Shown here piece by piece: positions 33,370 through 41,602 of a stretch of DNA of 64,000 nucleotides. Position 1 is the stretch's first letter; each line of letters starts with the position of its first letter. The position numbers and the translations under genes were made by a program. Origin of the DNA: Kaistella solincola (GTDB taxonomy: Bacteria; Bacteroidota; Bacteroidia; Flavobacteriales; Weeksellaceae); the NCBI RefSeq assembly GCF_000812875.1, contig NZ_JSYK01000002.1, positions 558,001 to 622,000 of the forward strand, in the 5' to 3' direction. The notes beneath the pieces are model-generated. The model was not told the DNA's origin and made no database searches. It worked only from the letters and a program-made list of their open reading frames with translations.

Positions 33370-33378
33370 ATTAATGCC

Positions 33379-34473
33379 GTGCGAATCATTGTTTCGGTTT
33401 TCAATAATCTATATACGGACCAAAGGGTAGAAAAGGTTTGCAGAACCTTATCTGAAAACGGTTACGAAATCGAACTCATCGGCAATAACTGGCGCGGTTT
33501 GCCGCCGGTGAACCGAAATTATTCCGTAAAAAGATTAAATCTCCGCGCCAAAATTCTCCGTCATGCGTACCTCGAATTTCAGTGGAAATTGTACAGGCAT
33601 TTGCTGAAAAGTGCAGGCCGAAACTGCATTTTACTTTCCAATGATCTGGATACGATTTTACCGAATTATTTAGTTTCAAAAAAACTCGGCATTCCGCTGG
33701 TTTTCGACAGCCACGAAATTTTCACAGAAATGCCGTCTTTAGCCGGAAGATTTCCGCAAAAAATCTGGCGGACTTTGGAAAAGCAACTTTTGCCGAAAAT
33801 CCGTTATATGATTACAGCAAGTGAAAGTTATGCGGATTGGTTTGTTGAAAAATATAAAATTTCGCGTCCGGTCGTCGTGCAGAACTTTCCGGTTTATTTA
33901 AAAATCGAAAAAAATTCCGGGCTATATAACCCAAAAATCATTATTTACCAGGGTGTCATTAATCCATCACGCGGTTTAGATAAAATGATTGCTGCGATGG
34001 CGGAAATTCCAAATGCTAAATTATGGCTTGCCGGCGATGGTCCGATGAAAACCGAATATGAACAACTGACCAAAAAACTCGGGCTTCAAAAAAAAATCGA
34101 GTTTCTTGGGCAAATTTTTCCGGAAAAGCTACGGGAAATTACACAGCAGGCTGATGTCGGATTAAGCATCGAAGAAAATAACGGTCTCAGCTATTATTTT
34201 TCTTTACCAAACAAAATTTCAGATTATATCCAGGCAAGAATTCCCGTCGTTGTCTCAGATTTTCCAGAAATGAAAAAAATCATTAAGGAATTTCAGGTCG
34301 GCGAAACAATTTCAGATCATTCCGAACTTGCAGAAAAAATAAAAAAAGTGCTCGAAAAGGCGCCAGAATTTTATTCCGAAAATCTTGAAAAGGCAGCGGC
34401 ACAACTATGCTGGGAAAAAGAAGAACCTAAATTGCTGAATCTCTTTCGGAAAGTAACCGAAGAAAATTTTTAG
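33379..34473 (+). CDS. Glycosyltransferase, GT4-like (GT-B fold)
   Basis: A 364-residue glycosyltransferase. The N-terminal domain has LSENGYEIELIGNNW and VFDSHEIFTEMPSL; the C-terminal domain has IIIYQGVINPSRGLDKMI, AKLWLAGDGPM and GLSIEENNGLSYYFSLPNKISDYI, the donor-binding Glu region typical of GT4. It starts with GTG at 33379, since no in-frame ATG gives a better N-terminus. The acceptor is unknown; cell-surface polysaccharide or LPS is likely. It forms part of a plus-strand group with sufE and a GT9 enzyme. Confidence 0.85.
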   Translation: MRIIVSVFNNLYTDQRVEKVCRTLSENGYEIELIGNNWRGLPPVNRNYSVKRLNLRAKILRHAYLEFQWKLYRHLLKSAGRNCILLSNDLDTILPNYLVSKKLGIPLVFDSHEIFTEMPSLAGRFPQKIWRTLEKQLLPKIRYMITASESYADWFVEKYKISRPVVVQNFPVYLKIEKNSGLYNPKIIIYQGVINPSRGLDKMIAAMAEIPNAKLWLAGDGPMKTEYEQLTKKLGLQKKIEFLGQIFPEKLREITQQADVGLSIEENNGLSYYFSLPNKISDYIQARIPVVVSDFPEMKKIIKEFQVGETISDHSELAEKIKKVLEKAPEFYSENLEKAAAQLCWEKEEPKLLNLFRKVTEENF

Positions 34474-34480
34474 GAATGCT

Positions 34481-34488
34481 TATCTTTG
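34481..34488 (+). promoter_or_regulatory. Candidate -7 promoter element for sufE
   Basis: TATCTTTG (TAnnTTTG) lies 18 bases before the ATG at 34507, supporting that start over the upstream TTG, which overlaps the element. Confidence 0.55.
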
Positions 34489-34506
34489 CACAAATTCAAC
34501 TTTGCG

Positions 34507-34926
34507 ATGACGATTAAAGAAAAACAGCAGGAAACTGTGGAAGCTTTTGCCTTTTTGGAAGATTGGGAACAAAAGTACGAATATATTATAGACCTCGGAA
34601 AAGAGTTGAAAGGCATGCCCGAAGATCAGAAAACCGATGAAAATTTAATTAAAGGTTGCCAGTCGAAAGTCTGGATTAAAGCGCGTTTTGAAGATGGTAA
34701 ACTTTTTTTTAACGCTGATTCCGACGGAATTTTACCGAAGGGCATCGTGTCACTTTTGGTTTCCATTTACAGCGGTCACACTACGCAGGAAATTCTGGAT
34801 TCAGATTTTTCGTTTATCGAAGAAATCGGCTTGCAGGAATTTCTCTCGCCTTCGCGTGCCAACGGTTTGATGGCGATGACCAAACAAATTAAGTTTTACG
34901 CCGTGGCCTATCAGCTGAAATCGTGA
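34507..34926 (+). CDS. sufE: SufE-family sulfur acceptor
   Basis: Accepts persulfide sulfur from the cysteine desulfurase SufS and passes it to iron-sulfur cluster assembly. From the ATG at 34507 it has 139 residues. The catalytic Cys lies in LIKGCQSKVWI (about 53-63 from the chosen start), and the flanking YEYIIDLGKELKGMP and LSPSRANGLMAM are typical of SufE. No other suf gene is nearby; it sits between two glycosyltransferases. It has its own promoter candidate. The downstream GT9 gene overlaps its stop (GTGA). Confidence 0.92.
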   Translation: MTIKEKQQETVEAFAFLEDWEQKYEYIIDLGKELKGMPEDQKTDENLIKGCQSKVWIKARFEDGKLFFNADSDGILPKGIVSLLVSIYSGHTTQEILDSDFSFIEEIGLQEFLSPSRANGLMAMTKQIKFYAVAYQLKS

Positions 34927-35885
34927 CGCGAATTTTAGCATACCGTTTTTCGGCGTTCGGCGACGTTGCGATGACCGTTCCGGTTTTGCGCGAATTTCTG
35001 GCTCAAAATGCTGATGTTGAAATTGTTATGGTTTCCCGCGAAAATTTCAGCGCACTTTTCGATGATATTCCGAATCTGCAATTTAAAGGGATAAATCTCG
35101 AAGATTTTAAAGGTTTTTTCGGTTTGCAGAAACTGGGAAAATTGCTTTTGGAAGAATTTAAACCAAATTTTATCGCCGATTTACACGACGTCATCCGAAC
35201 GAAAACGCTCAATCTTTTTTTTCTGCAAAAAGGTTTCAAAGTTTACAAAATAAATAAAGGTAAAGCTGAAAAAGAAAAACTCACCGATATTTGGAATATC
35301 GAAAAACAACCGCTAAAACCCACCGTGGAAAGATATGCCGACGTTTTTCGCGAAATGAAGTTTAAGCTTGAACTTTCCAATCAATTACAACCAAAATCTG
35401 GAAAATCCGGAATTGGTGTCGCGCCGTTTGCGCAGCACAAAGGTAAAATGATGCCGCTGGAAAAAACTTTCGAATTGGTAAAAATATTGGCACAAAAGCA
35501 CCAAATTTTCTTTTTTGGCGGCGGCGCTCAGGAAGTTGAAATCTTAAATTCCTGGCAGCAAAAAATCCCAAATACTGAAAATTTAGCTGGAAAATTAACC
35601 TTGAAGCAGGAATTGGAAAAAATTTCGGGCTTAGAAGCCATGATTTCGATGGATTCTGCAAATATGCATTTGGCAAGTTTGGTTGGTACGCGCTGTATTT
35701 CGGTTTGGGGTTCCACGCATTTTTACGCCGGATTTTTAGGATACGGACAAAGTGTAAATGATGTCGTACATGTGAAAGATTTAACCTGCCGGCCGTGTTC
35801 GGTTTTTGGTGATAAAGAATGTTACCGCGGCGATTATGCTTGCCTGCACGAACTGAATATCCAGCAAATCATTAATCTGATTTAG
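34923..35885 (+). CDS. Glycosyltransferase family 9 (heptosyltransferase-like)
   Basis: A 320-residue GT9 enzyme related to ADP-heptose:LPS heptosyltransferases. AYRFSAFGDVAMTVPVLREF at the start is the family opening, FIADLHDVIRTK follows, and the donor site has GVAPFAQHKGKMMPLEKT and ISMDSANMHLASLVGTRC with SVWGSTH. The C-terminus is Cys-rich (CRPCSVFGDKECYRGDYAC), seen in other Bacteroidota GT9 proteins. It starts with GTG overlapping the sufE TGA. It probably acts on LPS core or a related glycan; the sugar is not known. Confidence 0.88.
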   Translation: MTRILAYRFSAFGDVAMTVPVLREFLAQNADVEIVMVSRENFSALFDDIPNLQFKGINLEDFKGFFGLQKLGKLLLEEFKPNFIADLHDVIRTKTLNLFFLQKGFKVYKINKGKAEKEKLTDIWNIEKQPLKPTVERYADVFREMKFKLELSNQLQPKSGKSGIGVAPFAQHKGKMMPLEKTFELVKILAQKHQIFFFGGGAQEVEILNSWQQKIPNTENLAGKLTLKQELEKISGLEAMISMDSANMHLASLVGTRCISVWGSTHFYAGFLGYGQSVNDVVHVKDLTCRPCSVFGDKECYRGDYACLHELNIQQIINLI

Positions 35886-35998
35886 AAAAATATGCCGTTA
35901 GAAGCGGTGATTTTTTCGTTTTACTGAATTTTCAAGAAAATCATTATCTGGTTTAAAAAAAATTTGCCGCTAAAAGCGGCAAATTTTTCGTTTTCGGA
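35886..35998 (+). repeat. Two tandem copies of the small palindrome family
   Basis: The second copy is the cleanest in the window: AAATTTGCCGC and GCGGCAAATTT (35960-35986) around a TAAAA loop, then a T-run, CGTTTT and CGGAAA. The first copy (about 35888-35921) has AATATGCCG, TTAGAA, GCGGTGATTTT, then TTCGTTTT. They follow the GT9 gene and can act as terminators. Confidence 0.75.
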
Positions 35999-36016
35999 AA
36001 GATGACGAAACTATAT

Positions 36017-36082
36017 CTAGCCCCGATGGAAGCGGCATCCTGCGCGCCACGAAAGTGGCGTGCAGATAAAGCGGACAGCGGG
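36017..36082 (+). ncRNA. Structured intergenic element, copy B (Flavo-1 RNA-like)
   Basis: It begins CTAGCCCCGATGGAAGCGG then CATCC, has a central hairpin GCGCGCCAC-GAAA-GTGGCGTGC with a GNRA tetraloop, and ends with AGATAAAGCG and GACAGCGGG. The outer halves match copy A at 28901-28968, while the hairpin sequence is unrelated but still fully paired. The two copies are 7 kb apart and on opposite strands. A 13-base string CCAGATTTTTTAC occurs near both copies (28990-29002 and 36124-36136). Flavo-1 identity is from memory. Confidence 0.65.
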
Positions 36083-36132
36083 TTGAAACTTCTATAAGAT
36101 GCGAAATTTTCCTTGCTTCTAAGCCAGATTTT

Positions 36133-37215
36133 TTACAAAAAGCTGTCGCCTTTTTTTAACGTTTTTAAGTCCTGAACATATTCTTTAATCAACTGGTCGT
36201 TGGCGCGCGGGCAGATCAGCAAAGCTTTGTCGGTGTCCACGATAATGTAGTCTTTCAAACCGTCGATGATCACCGCCTTGTTTTTATTTTTCAGGTTGAT
36301 GATATTTCCTTTTGCGTTGTAGGTTAAAAGATGGCGCGATTTTGAAGCGTTTTTTTCCGCGTCTTTCACCGCATTTTCGTAAACGGAAGTCCAGGTCCCA
36401 AGATCGCTCCAGCCAATATCGGCGGGAATTACATAGACATTTTTCGCTTTTTCCAGAATGCCGTTGTCAATTGAAATTTTTGCGACTTTTGGATAAATAG
36501 CATCGATGCAGCCTTCTTCTTCTTTCGTATTGTAATCGCAACTCTGGAAATGCTGAGACATTTCGCTGAGGTATTCTTCAAACGCCGACAAAATGCTTTG
36601 GACATTCCAGATAAAAATCCCGGCATTCCACAGGAAATCGCCGCTTTCCAGAAAAGTTCTGGCGAATTCTAAATCAGGTTTTTCGGTAAATGTTTTAACC
36701 TTGAAATATTCTTTGTCTTTATTTTCTTCAAACTGAATATAGCCGTAACCGGTTTCCGGCCGTGTTGGTTTGATGCCCAACGTGATGAGGAAATTTTTGG
36801 TCGCCGCGAGGTTTAAAGCAAGCTCAATTTTCTGTAGAAAAACGGTTTCGTTTAAAATCAAATGATCCGCCGGAAGCACAATAATATTTGCGTTCGGGTT
36901 TTTATCTGCGATTTTTTTCGCCATGTACATATTGCACGCCGCGGTGTTTTTCATCATGGGTTCGCCCACGATATTTTCCGGGTTTAATTCCGGTAGCTGC
37001 TGCTCGGTGAGTGCGATATATTCTTTGCTGGTGATGACATAGATGTTTTCCGGAATTACAATTTTGCTGATTCGGTTGTAGGTTTGCTGGATCATGGTGT
37101 GGCCGGTTCCTAAAATATCCTGAAACTGTTTCGGGTATTTCTGGGTGCTCATCGGCCAAAATCTGCTGCCTACGCCTCCTGCCATGATGACGCAGTAATT
37201 ATTTGATTCTGACAT
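36133..37215 (-). CDS. manC: Mannose-1-phosphate guanylyltransferase
   Basis: Makes GDP-mannose from mannose 1-phosphate and GTP for surface glycans. The 360-residue product begins MSESNNYCVIMAGGVGSRF, with the nucleotide motif GGVGSRFWP and TQKYPKQF. VLPADHLI, the metal-binding region, and TFTEKPDLEFA and LWNAGIFIWNV are conserved. The C-terminal half of bifunctional ManC (isomerase) is absent. The start at 37215, two bases after the SprT-like stop, is chosen over an in-frame extension to 37287 that runs inside that gene. The neighbour upstream is a SprT-like metalloprotein, an unrelated function. Confidence 0.9.
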   Translation of the reverse strand: MSESNNYCVIMAGGVGSRFWPMSTQKYPKQFQDILGTGHTMIQQTYNRISKIVIPENIYVITSKEYIALTEQQLPELNPENIVGEPMMKNTAACNMYMAKKIADKNPNANIIVLPADHLILNETVFLQKIELALNLAATKNFLITLGIKPTRPETGYGYIQFEENKDKEYFKVKTFTEKPDLEFARTFLESGDFLWNAGIFIWNVQSILSAFEEYLSEMSQHFQSCDYNTKEEEGCIDAIYPKVAKISIDNGILEKAKNVYVIPADIGWSDLGTWTSVYENAVKDAEKNASKSRHLLTYNAKGNIINLKNKNKAVIIDGLKDYIIVDTDKALLICPRANDQLIKEYVQDLKTLKKGDSFL

Positions 37216-37217
37216 AT

Positions 37218-37808
37218 TTAACTTAGTTTTTCCACGCGGGCCAACGGCTTGAAAATATACTTTTTTCCGTTGTTGGTATTCAGGCAAAGATAGTTTTTTT
37301 TCCGCTTCTCCTCAATGATATAAGTCTCCTTTCGGTAGGTAAAACGGTCGTTTTCGTTAAGGTCTTCGATATACGAAGTTTCGTCGTCGTAATTTTCAAT
37401 GTGGAAATAGCGCACAAGATCGGGGCTCGACATAAAATTTGATTTCGGCGCTTTTGAAAATCTCCGGATAATCGGTTTTAAATCTTCGGGATAAATTTCG
37501 ATGCTTTCAAGGAGCATTTGCCTAAACGTTTGTTTCCATTCCGCACCGTGTGCTGAAATGCGCTTTTTGCTTTGGTCAAAAGCGATAAGATGCGCGAGTT
37601 CATGCGTCAGCACGAAGAAAAAAAGATACGGCTGTAAGGTGGAATTGATGGTGATTTGATGCGTTTTATCCGGCATTTTCCGGTAATCGCCCAGTTTCGA
37701 ATTTCTCCCGCGCGTTACTTTGATATGAATCGTATAATCAGCGAACCATTTTTTTAGAAAAATCAGGCTATTATCCGGCAAATATTTCTGTAACAGCACG
37801 ATGGACAT
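37218..37808 (-). CDS. SprT-like zinc metallopeptidase-domain protein
   Basis: A 196-residue protein with a SprT-like domain. The zinc motif HELAHLIAFDQ (HExxH) lies about 70-80, followed by SAHGAEWKQTFRQML, which carries the third ligand region. The C-terminal part has RKETYIIEEKRKKNY and a Cys-poor end, where some SprT proteins have a zinc ribbon. The function in bacteria is not settled; eukaryotic Spartan cleaves DNA-protein crosslinks. It heads the pair with manC (2-base gap). A TAnnTTTG element lies 28 bases upstream, inside the tail of the TolC-family gene. Confidence 0.85.
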   Translation of the reverse strand: MSIVLLQKYLPDNSLIFLKKWFADYTIHIKVTRGRNSKLGDYRKMPDKTHQITINSTLQPYLFFFVLTHELAHLIAFDQSKKRISAHGAEWKQTFRQMLLESIEIYPEDLKPIIRRFSKAPKSNFMSSPDLVRYFHIENYDDETSYIEDLNENDRFTYRKETYIIEEKRKKNYLCLNTNNGKKYIFKPLARVEKLS

Positions 37809-37832
37809 AACAACAATTGAAGTATTTTAAAA

Positions 37833-39173
37833 CTACAAAGTTAAAGGAATTCCTGCGTAGAAATTTAGAAGTTTCAAGCTGAAAATGTAATTGTATTTTG
37901 CCTGTGCCACGCTGCCTTGCGCATTAGCATAATTATTACGCGCGTTGTTTAGGTCATAAACCGTGGCGCGGCCGGCGTTATAGCTTTTCTCCGCAAAATC
38001 CAGGGCTAATTTGGCACTTTTTTCAGCTTCGCGAGAAGCAACGAAAGATTCGTAGTTGCTTTCCGCATCAAACTGTGCTTTCTGAACGTTTTGTAAAACG
38101 TCCTGCTTTTGTAACAGCAAAGAATTCTTCGCAATATCTTCGTTTACTTTAGACTGCTCTACGTTAAGTCGCGTAATTCCTTTATTGAAAATCGGGATGT
38201 TTGCGGAAACGCCAACCTGCTGCCCGAAATTGTCTTTATATTGTTTAAAAAAGCCACTTTGCTGAATGGTGTTTCCGGTAAGATCTTTTCCGGCGTTCAG
38301 CAAATAAAAGTATGAACTTCCCAATCCTGCGTTTGCGGAAATTGTCGGCCAGAAGGCGGTTTCGGTAATTTCTGTTTGGGCTTCGGCCGATTTTATGCGG
38401 CTTTCAGCAGCTTTTATCTGCGGTTGGTTTTCAAAAGCTTTATTAATGATTTGGTCCGCTGTAAATAAAGGTGCCTGAATATCATCTTCAATGGCAACAT
38501 TTTGCACATCGAAGTTTTTATAATCCGGAAGCTGCAGAAGCATTGCTAAAGAAAACAAACTTCGGTCGGTATTGATTTCTGCAGTTTTTACATTGAGCTT
38601 TTCGCGTGCCAGCCCGGCTTCAGCTTCAGCTAAAACCGTTTGCGCGGTGGTGCCAACCTGCGTCGTGATTTTTGCACGCTCGTAAAGTCTTTCCGCATTT
38701 TCCAAAGCGCTTCTCGCAATGGTTACCACTTCGCGGTTAAGCAAAATGGCTAAATATTGCTGCGCAATTTGAAGTGAAATGTCATTTTTTACCTGTTCCA
38801 CATCAAATCCGCTTGCCTGAACATCATATTCGTTTTTGCGGATATTTTTTTCGAGTCTGCCGTGGTTGAAAAGCAACATATCAGCACCAACATTTGCACT
38901 GTTGCTGAAATTATCATTGCTGCCTGTGCGGCCGAAAGTGTCGCGGCCCTGCCCAAAAGTTGCAGAATTATTGATGTTTCCGGAAACCGACGGAAGATAT
39001 TGCCGTTTTGCAATCGACAGATTATAATCTTGAAGTTTCTTGTTGTACTCGTTCTGGATGACCTGCAGGTTATTTTCTACGGCGTAATTCACGCATTCCT
39101 GAAGCGTCCATTTCTTTTGAGAAAACAGAAAAGCAGACATCAAAGTCAGGGAAAACAGCAAAGATTTTCTCAT
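37833..39173 (-). CDS. TolC-family outer-membrane efflux protein
   Basis: A 446-residue outer-membrane channel with a signal peptide (MRKSLLFSLTLMSAFLFSQ) and two OEP repeats rich in long helices. LQECVNYAVENNLQV near the start, the coiled-coil AETGLA-like EAEAGLAREKLNVKTAEI, and AEKSYNAGRATVYDLNNARNN near the end are family hallmarks. It normally partners with a membrane-fusion protein and an inner-membrane pump, but neither is adjacent here. The orphan position is unusual; the partner genes must lie elsewhere. Confidence 0.92.
   Translation of the reverse strand: MRKSLLFSLTLMSAFLFSQKKWTLQECVNYAVENNLQVIQNEYNKKLQDYNLSIAKRQYLPSVSGNINNSATFGQGRDTFGRTGSNDNFSNSANVGADMLLFNHGRLEKNIRKNEYDVQASGFDVEQVKNDISLQIAQQYLAILLNREVVTIARSALENAERLYERAKITTQVGTTAQTVLAEAEAGLAREKLNVKTAEINTDRSLFSLAMLLQLPDYKNFDVQNVAIEDDIQAPLFTADQIINKAFENQPQIKAAESRIKSAEAQTEITETAFWPTISANAGLGSSYFYLLNAGKDLTGNTIQQSGFFKQYKDNFGQQVGVSANIPIFNKGITRLNVEQSKVNEDIAKNSLLLQKQDVLQNVQKAQFDAESNYESFVASREAEKSAKLALDFAEKSYNAGRATVYDLNNARNNYANAQGSVAQAKYNYIFSLKLLNFYAGIPLTL
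37836..37843 (-). promoter_or_regulatory. Candidate -7 promoter element for the SprT-like gene and manC
   Basis: The minus strand reads TAACTTTG (TAnnTTTG) 28 bases before the ATG at 37808, overlapping the last codons of the upstream TolC-family gene. Confidence 0.4.
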
Positions 39174-39213
39174 AGATTATTTTCTGTAATAAGACGGTTT
39201 TTTTGCAAAATTG

Positions 39214-39603
39214 TTACACAGATTTCTTTAAATCATTAATTCTACTTACAATTGGCATAGAAAAAACTCCACTTTTTTGCAGATAGAGCTCGTAAAATTT
39301 CTGCGCTTTTGCAGCAAAATCTACATTTGAATTTTCCCTGTTTTTAAAGTAAAATAAATGACCGAGCAATTCGTAATACGGAATGTGGTGACTGCTGTCT
39401 TTCGCTTCGATGAGCTCAATTATTTCGTCGGTGCTTTTTGCCGACAAAGTTTCGAAATCCATTTTGAAAGTATCATTCATGTTGGTATCGAAAATCCTTT
39501 CCTGTTCCGGCAATTCGCCTTCATTTTTTTCTAAAAGCAGCTTCGAAAGAAATTCGGAAAACTGCTTTACAATGCGAATGATGTAATCTTTATCGTGGAT
39601 CAT
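39214..39603 (-). CDS. Conserved hypothetical protein, helical
   Basis: A 129-residue soluble, mostly helical protein beginning with DKDYIIRIVKQFSEFLSKLL. It has no signal, membrane segment or recognised motif. The start resembles small DUF proteins with a DYIxRxIxQxxxFLxxL opening (a DUF6483-like pattern, from memory). It lies 24 bases after the SpmAB gene stop and 40 before the TolC-family gene, on the same strand. Function not assigned. Confidence 0.7.
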   Translation of the reverse strand: MIHDKDYIIRIVKQFSEFLSKLLLEKNEGELPEQERIFDTNMNDTFKMDFETLSAKSTDEIIELIEAKDSSHHIPYYELLGHLFYFKNRENSNVDFAAKAQKFYELYLQKSGVFSMPIVSRINDLKKSV

Positions 39604-39626
39604 TTTATTAAATATTTAATTAAAGT

Positions 39627-41030
39627 TTAAGCAAAGAAAAGATAAGCCAAAATTACTGACGTGATGATGCCTACCAAATCAGCCATCAGCATTGCGGTTA
39701 CGGTGTATCTGGTGTTTTTAATGCCCACCGCACCGAAATAAACCGCGATTACATAGAAAGTGGTGTCCGAACTTCCTTGTAAAACCGCTGCTAATCGTCC
39801 CTGGAAACTGTCCGCACCGAAAGTCTGCATCGTATCCACCATCATTCCGCGCGCGCCGGAACCCGAAAGCGGTTTGATGAGCGCAGTTGGTAAACCGTCA
39901 ACAAATCGGGTATCGAAACCGACAACCTGTGCTACCCATTTCATTCCATCGATTAAAACATCGAAAACTCCGGAAGTTCTAAGCAAGGAAATCGCGATGA
40001 GCATTCCGACCAAATAAGGAATAATTTTTACACACGTCCAGAAACCTTCTTTTGCCCCATCGATAAAAGCATCGAAAACATTAATTTTTTTATAAACCGC
40101 GCCCAAAACAATAGCAAAGAAGATCAACAAAATAATTCCGTTGCTCAGCAACATGCTGAAATTATCCAGTCCTTCTTTGGTTAAATTTACCAAATACACC
40201 ACGAGCAAAGCAATAATAGCGGAAATTCCTCCAACATAAGCGATGACGACAGGTTGAAGCAAATTTATTTTCTGATACAGCGAAACGAAAATCATAGCGG
40301 CTAAAGTCGCTGCAAAAGTTGCAATCATGCACGGCAGAAAAATATCGGTTGGCGTTGTAGAACCCATCGAAGCACGGATTGCGATAATGGAAACCGGAAT
40401 CAAAGTTAAACCGCCGGCGTGCAAACACAAAAACATGATTTGGGAATTACTCGCGCGCTCGTTTTCCGGATTTAATGTCTGCAAACTTTCCATCGCTTTT
40501 AATCCAAACGGTGTCGCGGCGTTGTCCAAACCAAGCAAATTCGCTGAAAAATTCAGCAACATATGTCCGAAGGACGGATGGTTTTTCGGGATTTCGGGGA
40601 ATAATTTTGAAAAAAACGGCTGAATTATGCGTGAAAGCAAATTGATACCGCCGGCTTTTTCGGCAATGCTCATAAAACCCATGAAAAGCGTCATAATTCC
40701 AATCAGACCAAGGCAGATTTTTACGGCCGTTTCCGAAGTTCCGATGACACCGTCGGTTTCCTGCACGCGGTAAACCGCAACTTTCGAAGTTGCTGAATCG
40801 CTTTTGTAATGAATTCGGTTTTGATTAAAATTGGGTGCTAATACAAGGTTTTTTTGAATTTCAGGTGAGAGTTCACCGATGCTTTTGGTCGCAATCTGCA
40901 CGGTATCACCACTTTTGCCGACCACCATATCGTTGTAAATGGCTTTGTAATGATCTGAAAAAATATATTTGATGCTGGCGACAATAATCGCGACGATGAT
41001 AAAGGCGCTCCAGATTCTGCTTAAAACCAT
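39627..41030 (-). CDS. Fused SpmA-SpmB nucleoside-recognition (Gate) membrane protein
   Basis: A 467-residue inner-membrane protein combining two Gate-domain halves. The N-terminal half is SpmA-like: GLIGIMTLFMGFMSIAEKAGG and NLLGLDNAATPFGLKAM. The C-terminal half is SpmB-like: GAKEGFWTCVKIIPYLVGM, ALIKPLSGSGARGMM and GSSDTTFYVIAVYFGAVGI. These are named after sporulation mutants of Bacillus, but in Bacteroidota the fusion occurs in non-sporulating cells and its substrate is unknown. The ATG at 41030 is preferred over the extension to 41090, which is not hydrophobic in the expected way. About 9-10 membrane segments are predicted by eye. Confidence 0.85.
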   Translation of the reverse strand: MVLSRIWSAFIIVAIIVASIKYIFSDHYKAIYNDMVVGKSGDTVQIATKSIGELSPEIQKNLVLAPNFNQNRIHYKSDSATSKVAVYRVQETDGVIGTSETAVKICLGLIGIMTLFMGFMSIAEKAGGINLLSRIIQPFFSKLFPEIPKNHPSFGHMLLNFSANLLGLDNAATPFGLKAMESLQTLNPENERASNSQIMFLCLHAGGLTLIPVSIIAIRASMGSTTPTDIFLPCMIATFAATLAAMIFVSLYQKINLLQPVVIAYVGGISAIIALLVVYLVNLTKEGLDNFSMLLSNGIILLIFFAIVLGAVYKKINVFDAFIDGAKEGFWTCVKIIPYLVGMLIAISLLRTSGVFDVLIDGMKWVAQVVGFDTRFVDGLPTALIKPLSGSGARGMMVDTMQTFGADSFQGRLAAVLQGSSDTTFYVIAVYFGAVGIKNTRYTVTAMLMADLVGIITSVILAYLFFA

Positions 41031-41113
41031 TTTGTAGAAAATTTTGTTAAAAATAACCAAAATCTTGAAGTAATGGTTTGCGCCGTGCAATTATTCAGCT
41101 GAAAGTTTATAAA

Positions 41114-41206
41114 ACGAAAAAATTTGACGTTAAAATGGCAAATTTTTTTAATTATAATTTCATCAAGACAAAACAAAAAAATTCCGCCTTAAAAGACCGA
41201 ATTTTG
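41114..41206 (-). repeat. Two copies of the small palindrome family
   Basis: On the minus strand one copy reads AAATTTGCC, ATTTTAACG, TCAAATTTTTTCGTTTT, matching the tail of the 35960 copy. A second, at about 41174-41206, reads AAATTCGGTCTTTTAAGGC then GGAATTTTTTTG. They lie between the YtxH-like and SpmAB genes. Confidence 0.5.
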
Positions 41207-41216
41207 TAAAAATGTT

Positions 41217-41411
41217 TTACAGAACTGCGAGGAACTCCACGCCGTCGTTGTTTTCTTCTTTTGGTAATTTCACGAAATGACGGTGAAAGTCTGCGTAATA
41301 ATCATCATATTCCTGGCTCTTTTTCTTCAAAAACTGCTTGAGCCCAAAAATGCCGATTCCGATCAAGATACCGGCACCTCCCGCCAATAATATGCCTACC
41401 TGTGTTTTCAT
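41217..41411 (-). CDS. Small YtxH-like membrane protein
   Basis: A 64-residue protein with one N-terminal membrane helix (VGILLAGGAGILIGIGIFGL) and a charged tail with KKKSQEYDDYYADFHRHF. The layout resembles the short YtxH-domain proteins found in many bacteria. Function unknown. It lies upstream of SpmAB on the same strand, with a 186-base spacer holding hairpin repeats. Confidence 0.6.
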   Translation of the reverse strand: MKTQVGILLAGGAGILIGIGIFGLKQFLKKKSQEYDDYYADFHRHFVKLPKEENNDGVEFLAVL

Positions 41412-41579
41412 AAGTTTATTTTTCTCGACGATGTCAGAAGCAAATTATGTTCCTTTTCTGGTGGATGCCGGATTAAAAAATTGTTAAATAATCAAGAATT
41501 CTGTCTTATCATTTCTGAATGAGTAAAAAATTTCGCAGAAATCTTGCGGTTCAGCTCGGAATAATTCGGTAAAAAATGG

Positions 41580-41587
41580 TATTTTTG
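41580..41587 (+). promoter_or_regulatory. Candidate -7 promoter element for the S9 peptidase
   Basis: TATTTTTG (TAnnTTTG) lies 15 bases before the ATG at 41603. Confidence 0.5.
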
Positions 41588-41602
41588 AACAAATCCTGAA
41601 CT

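Noticed and set aside
37216-37287. Longer manC start at 37287
   Set aside because: It would overlap the SprT-like gene; the family N-terminus begins at 37215.
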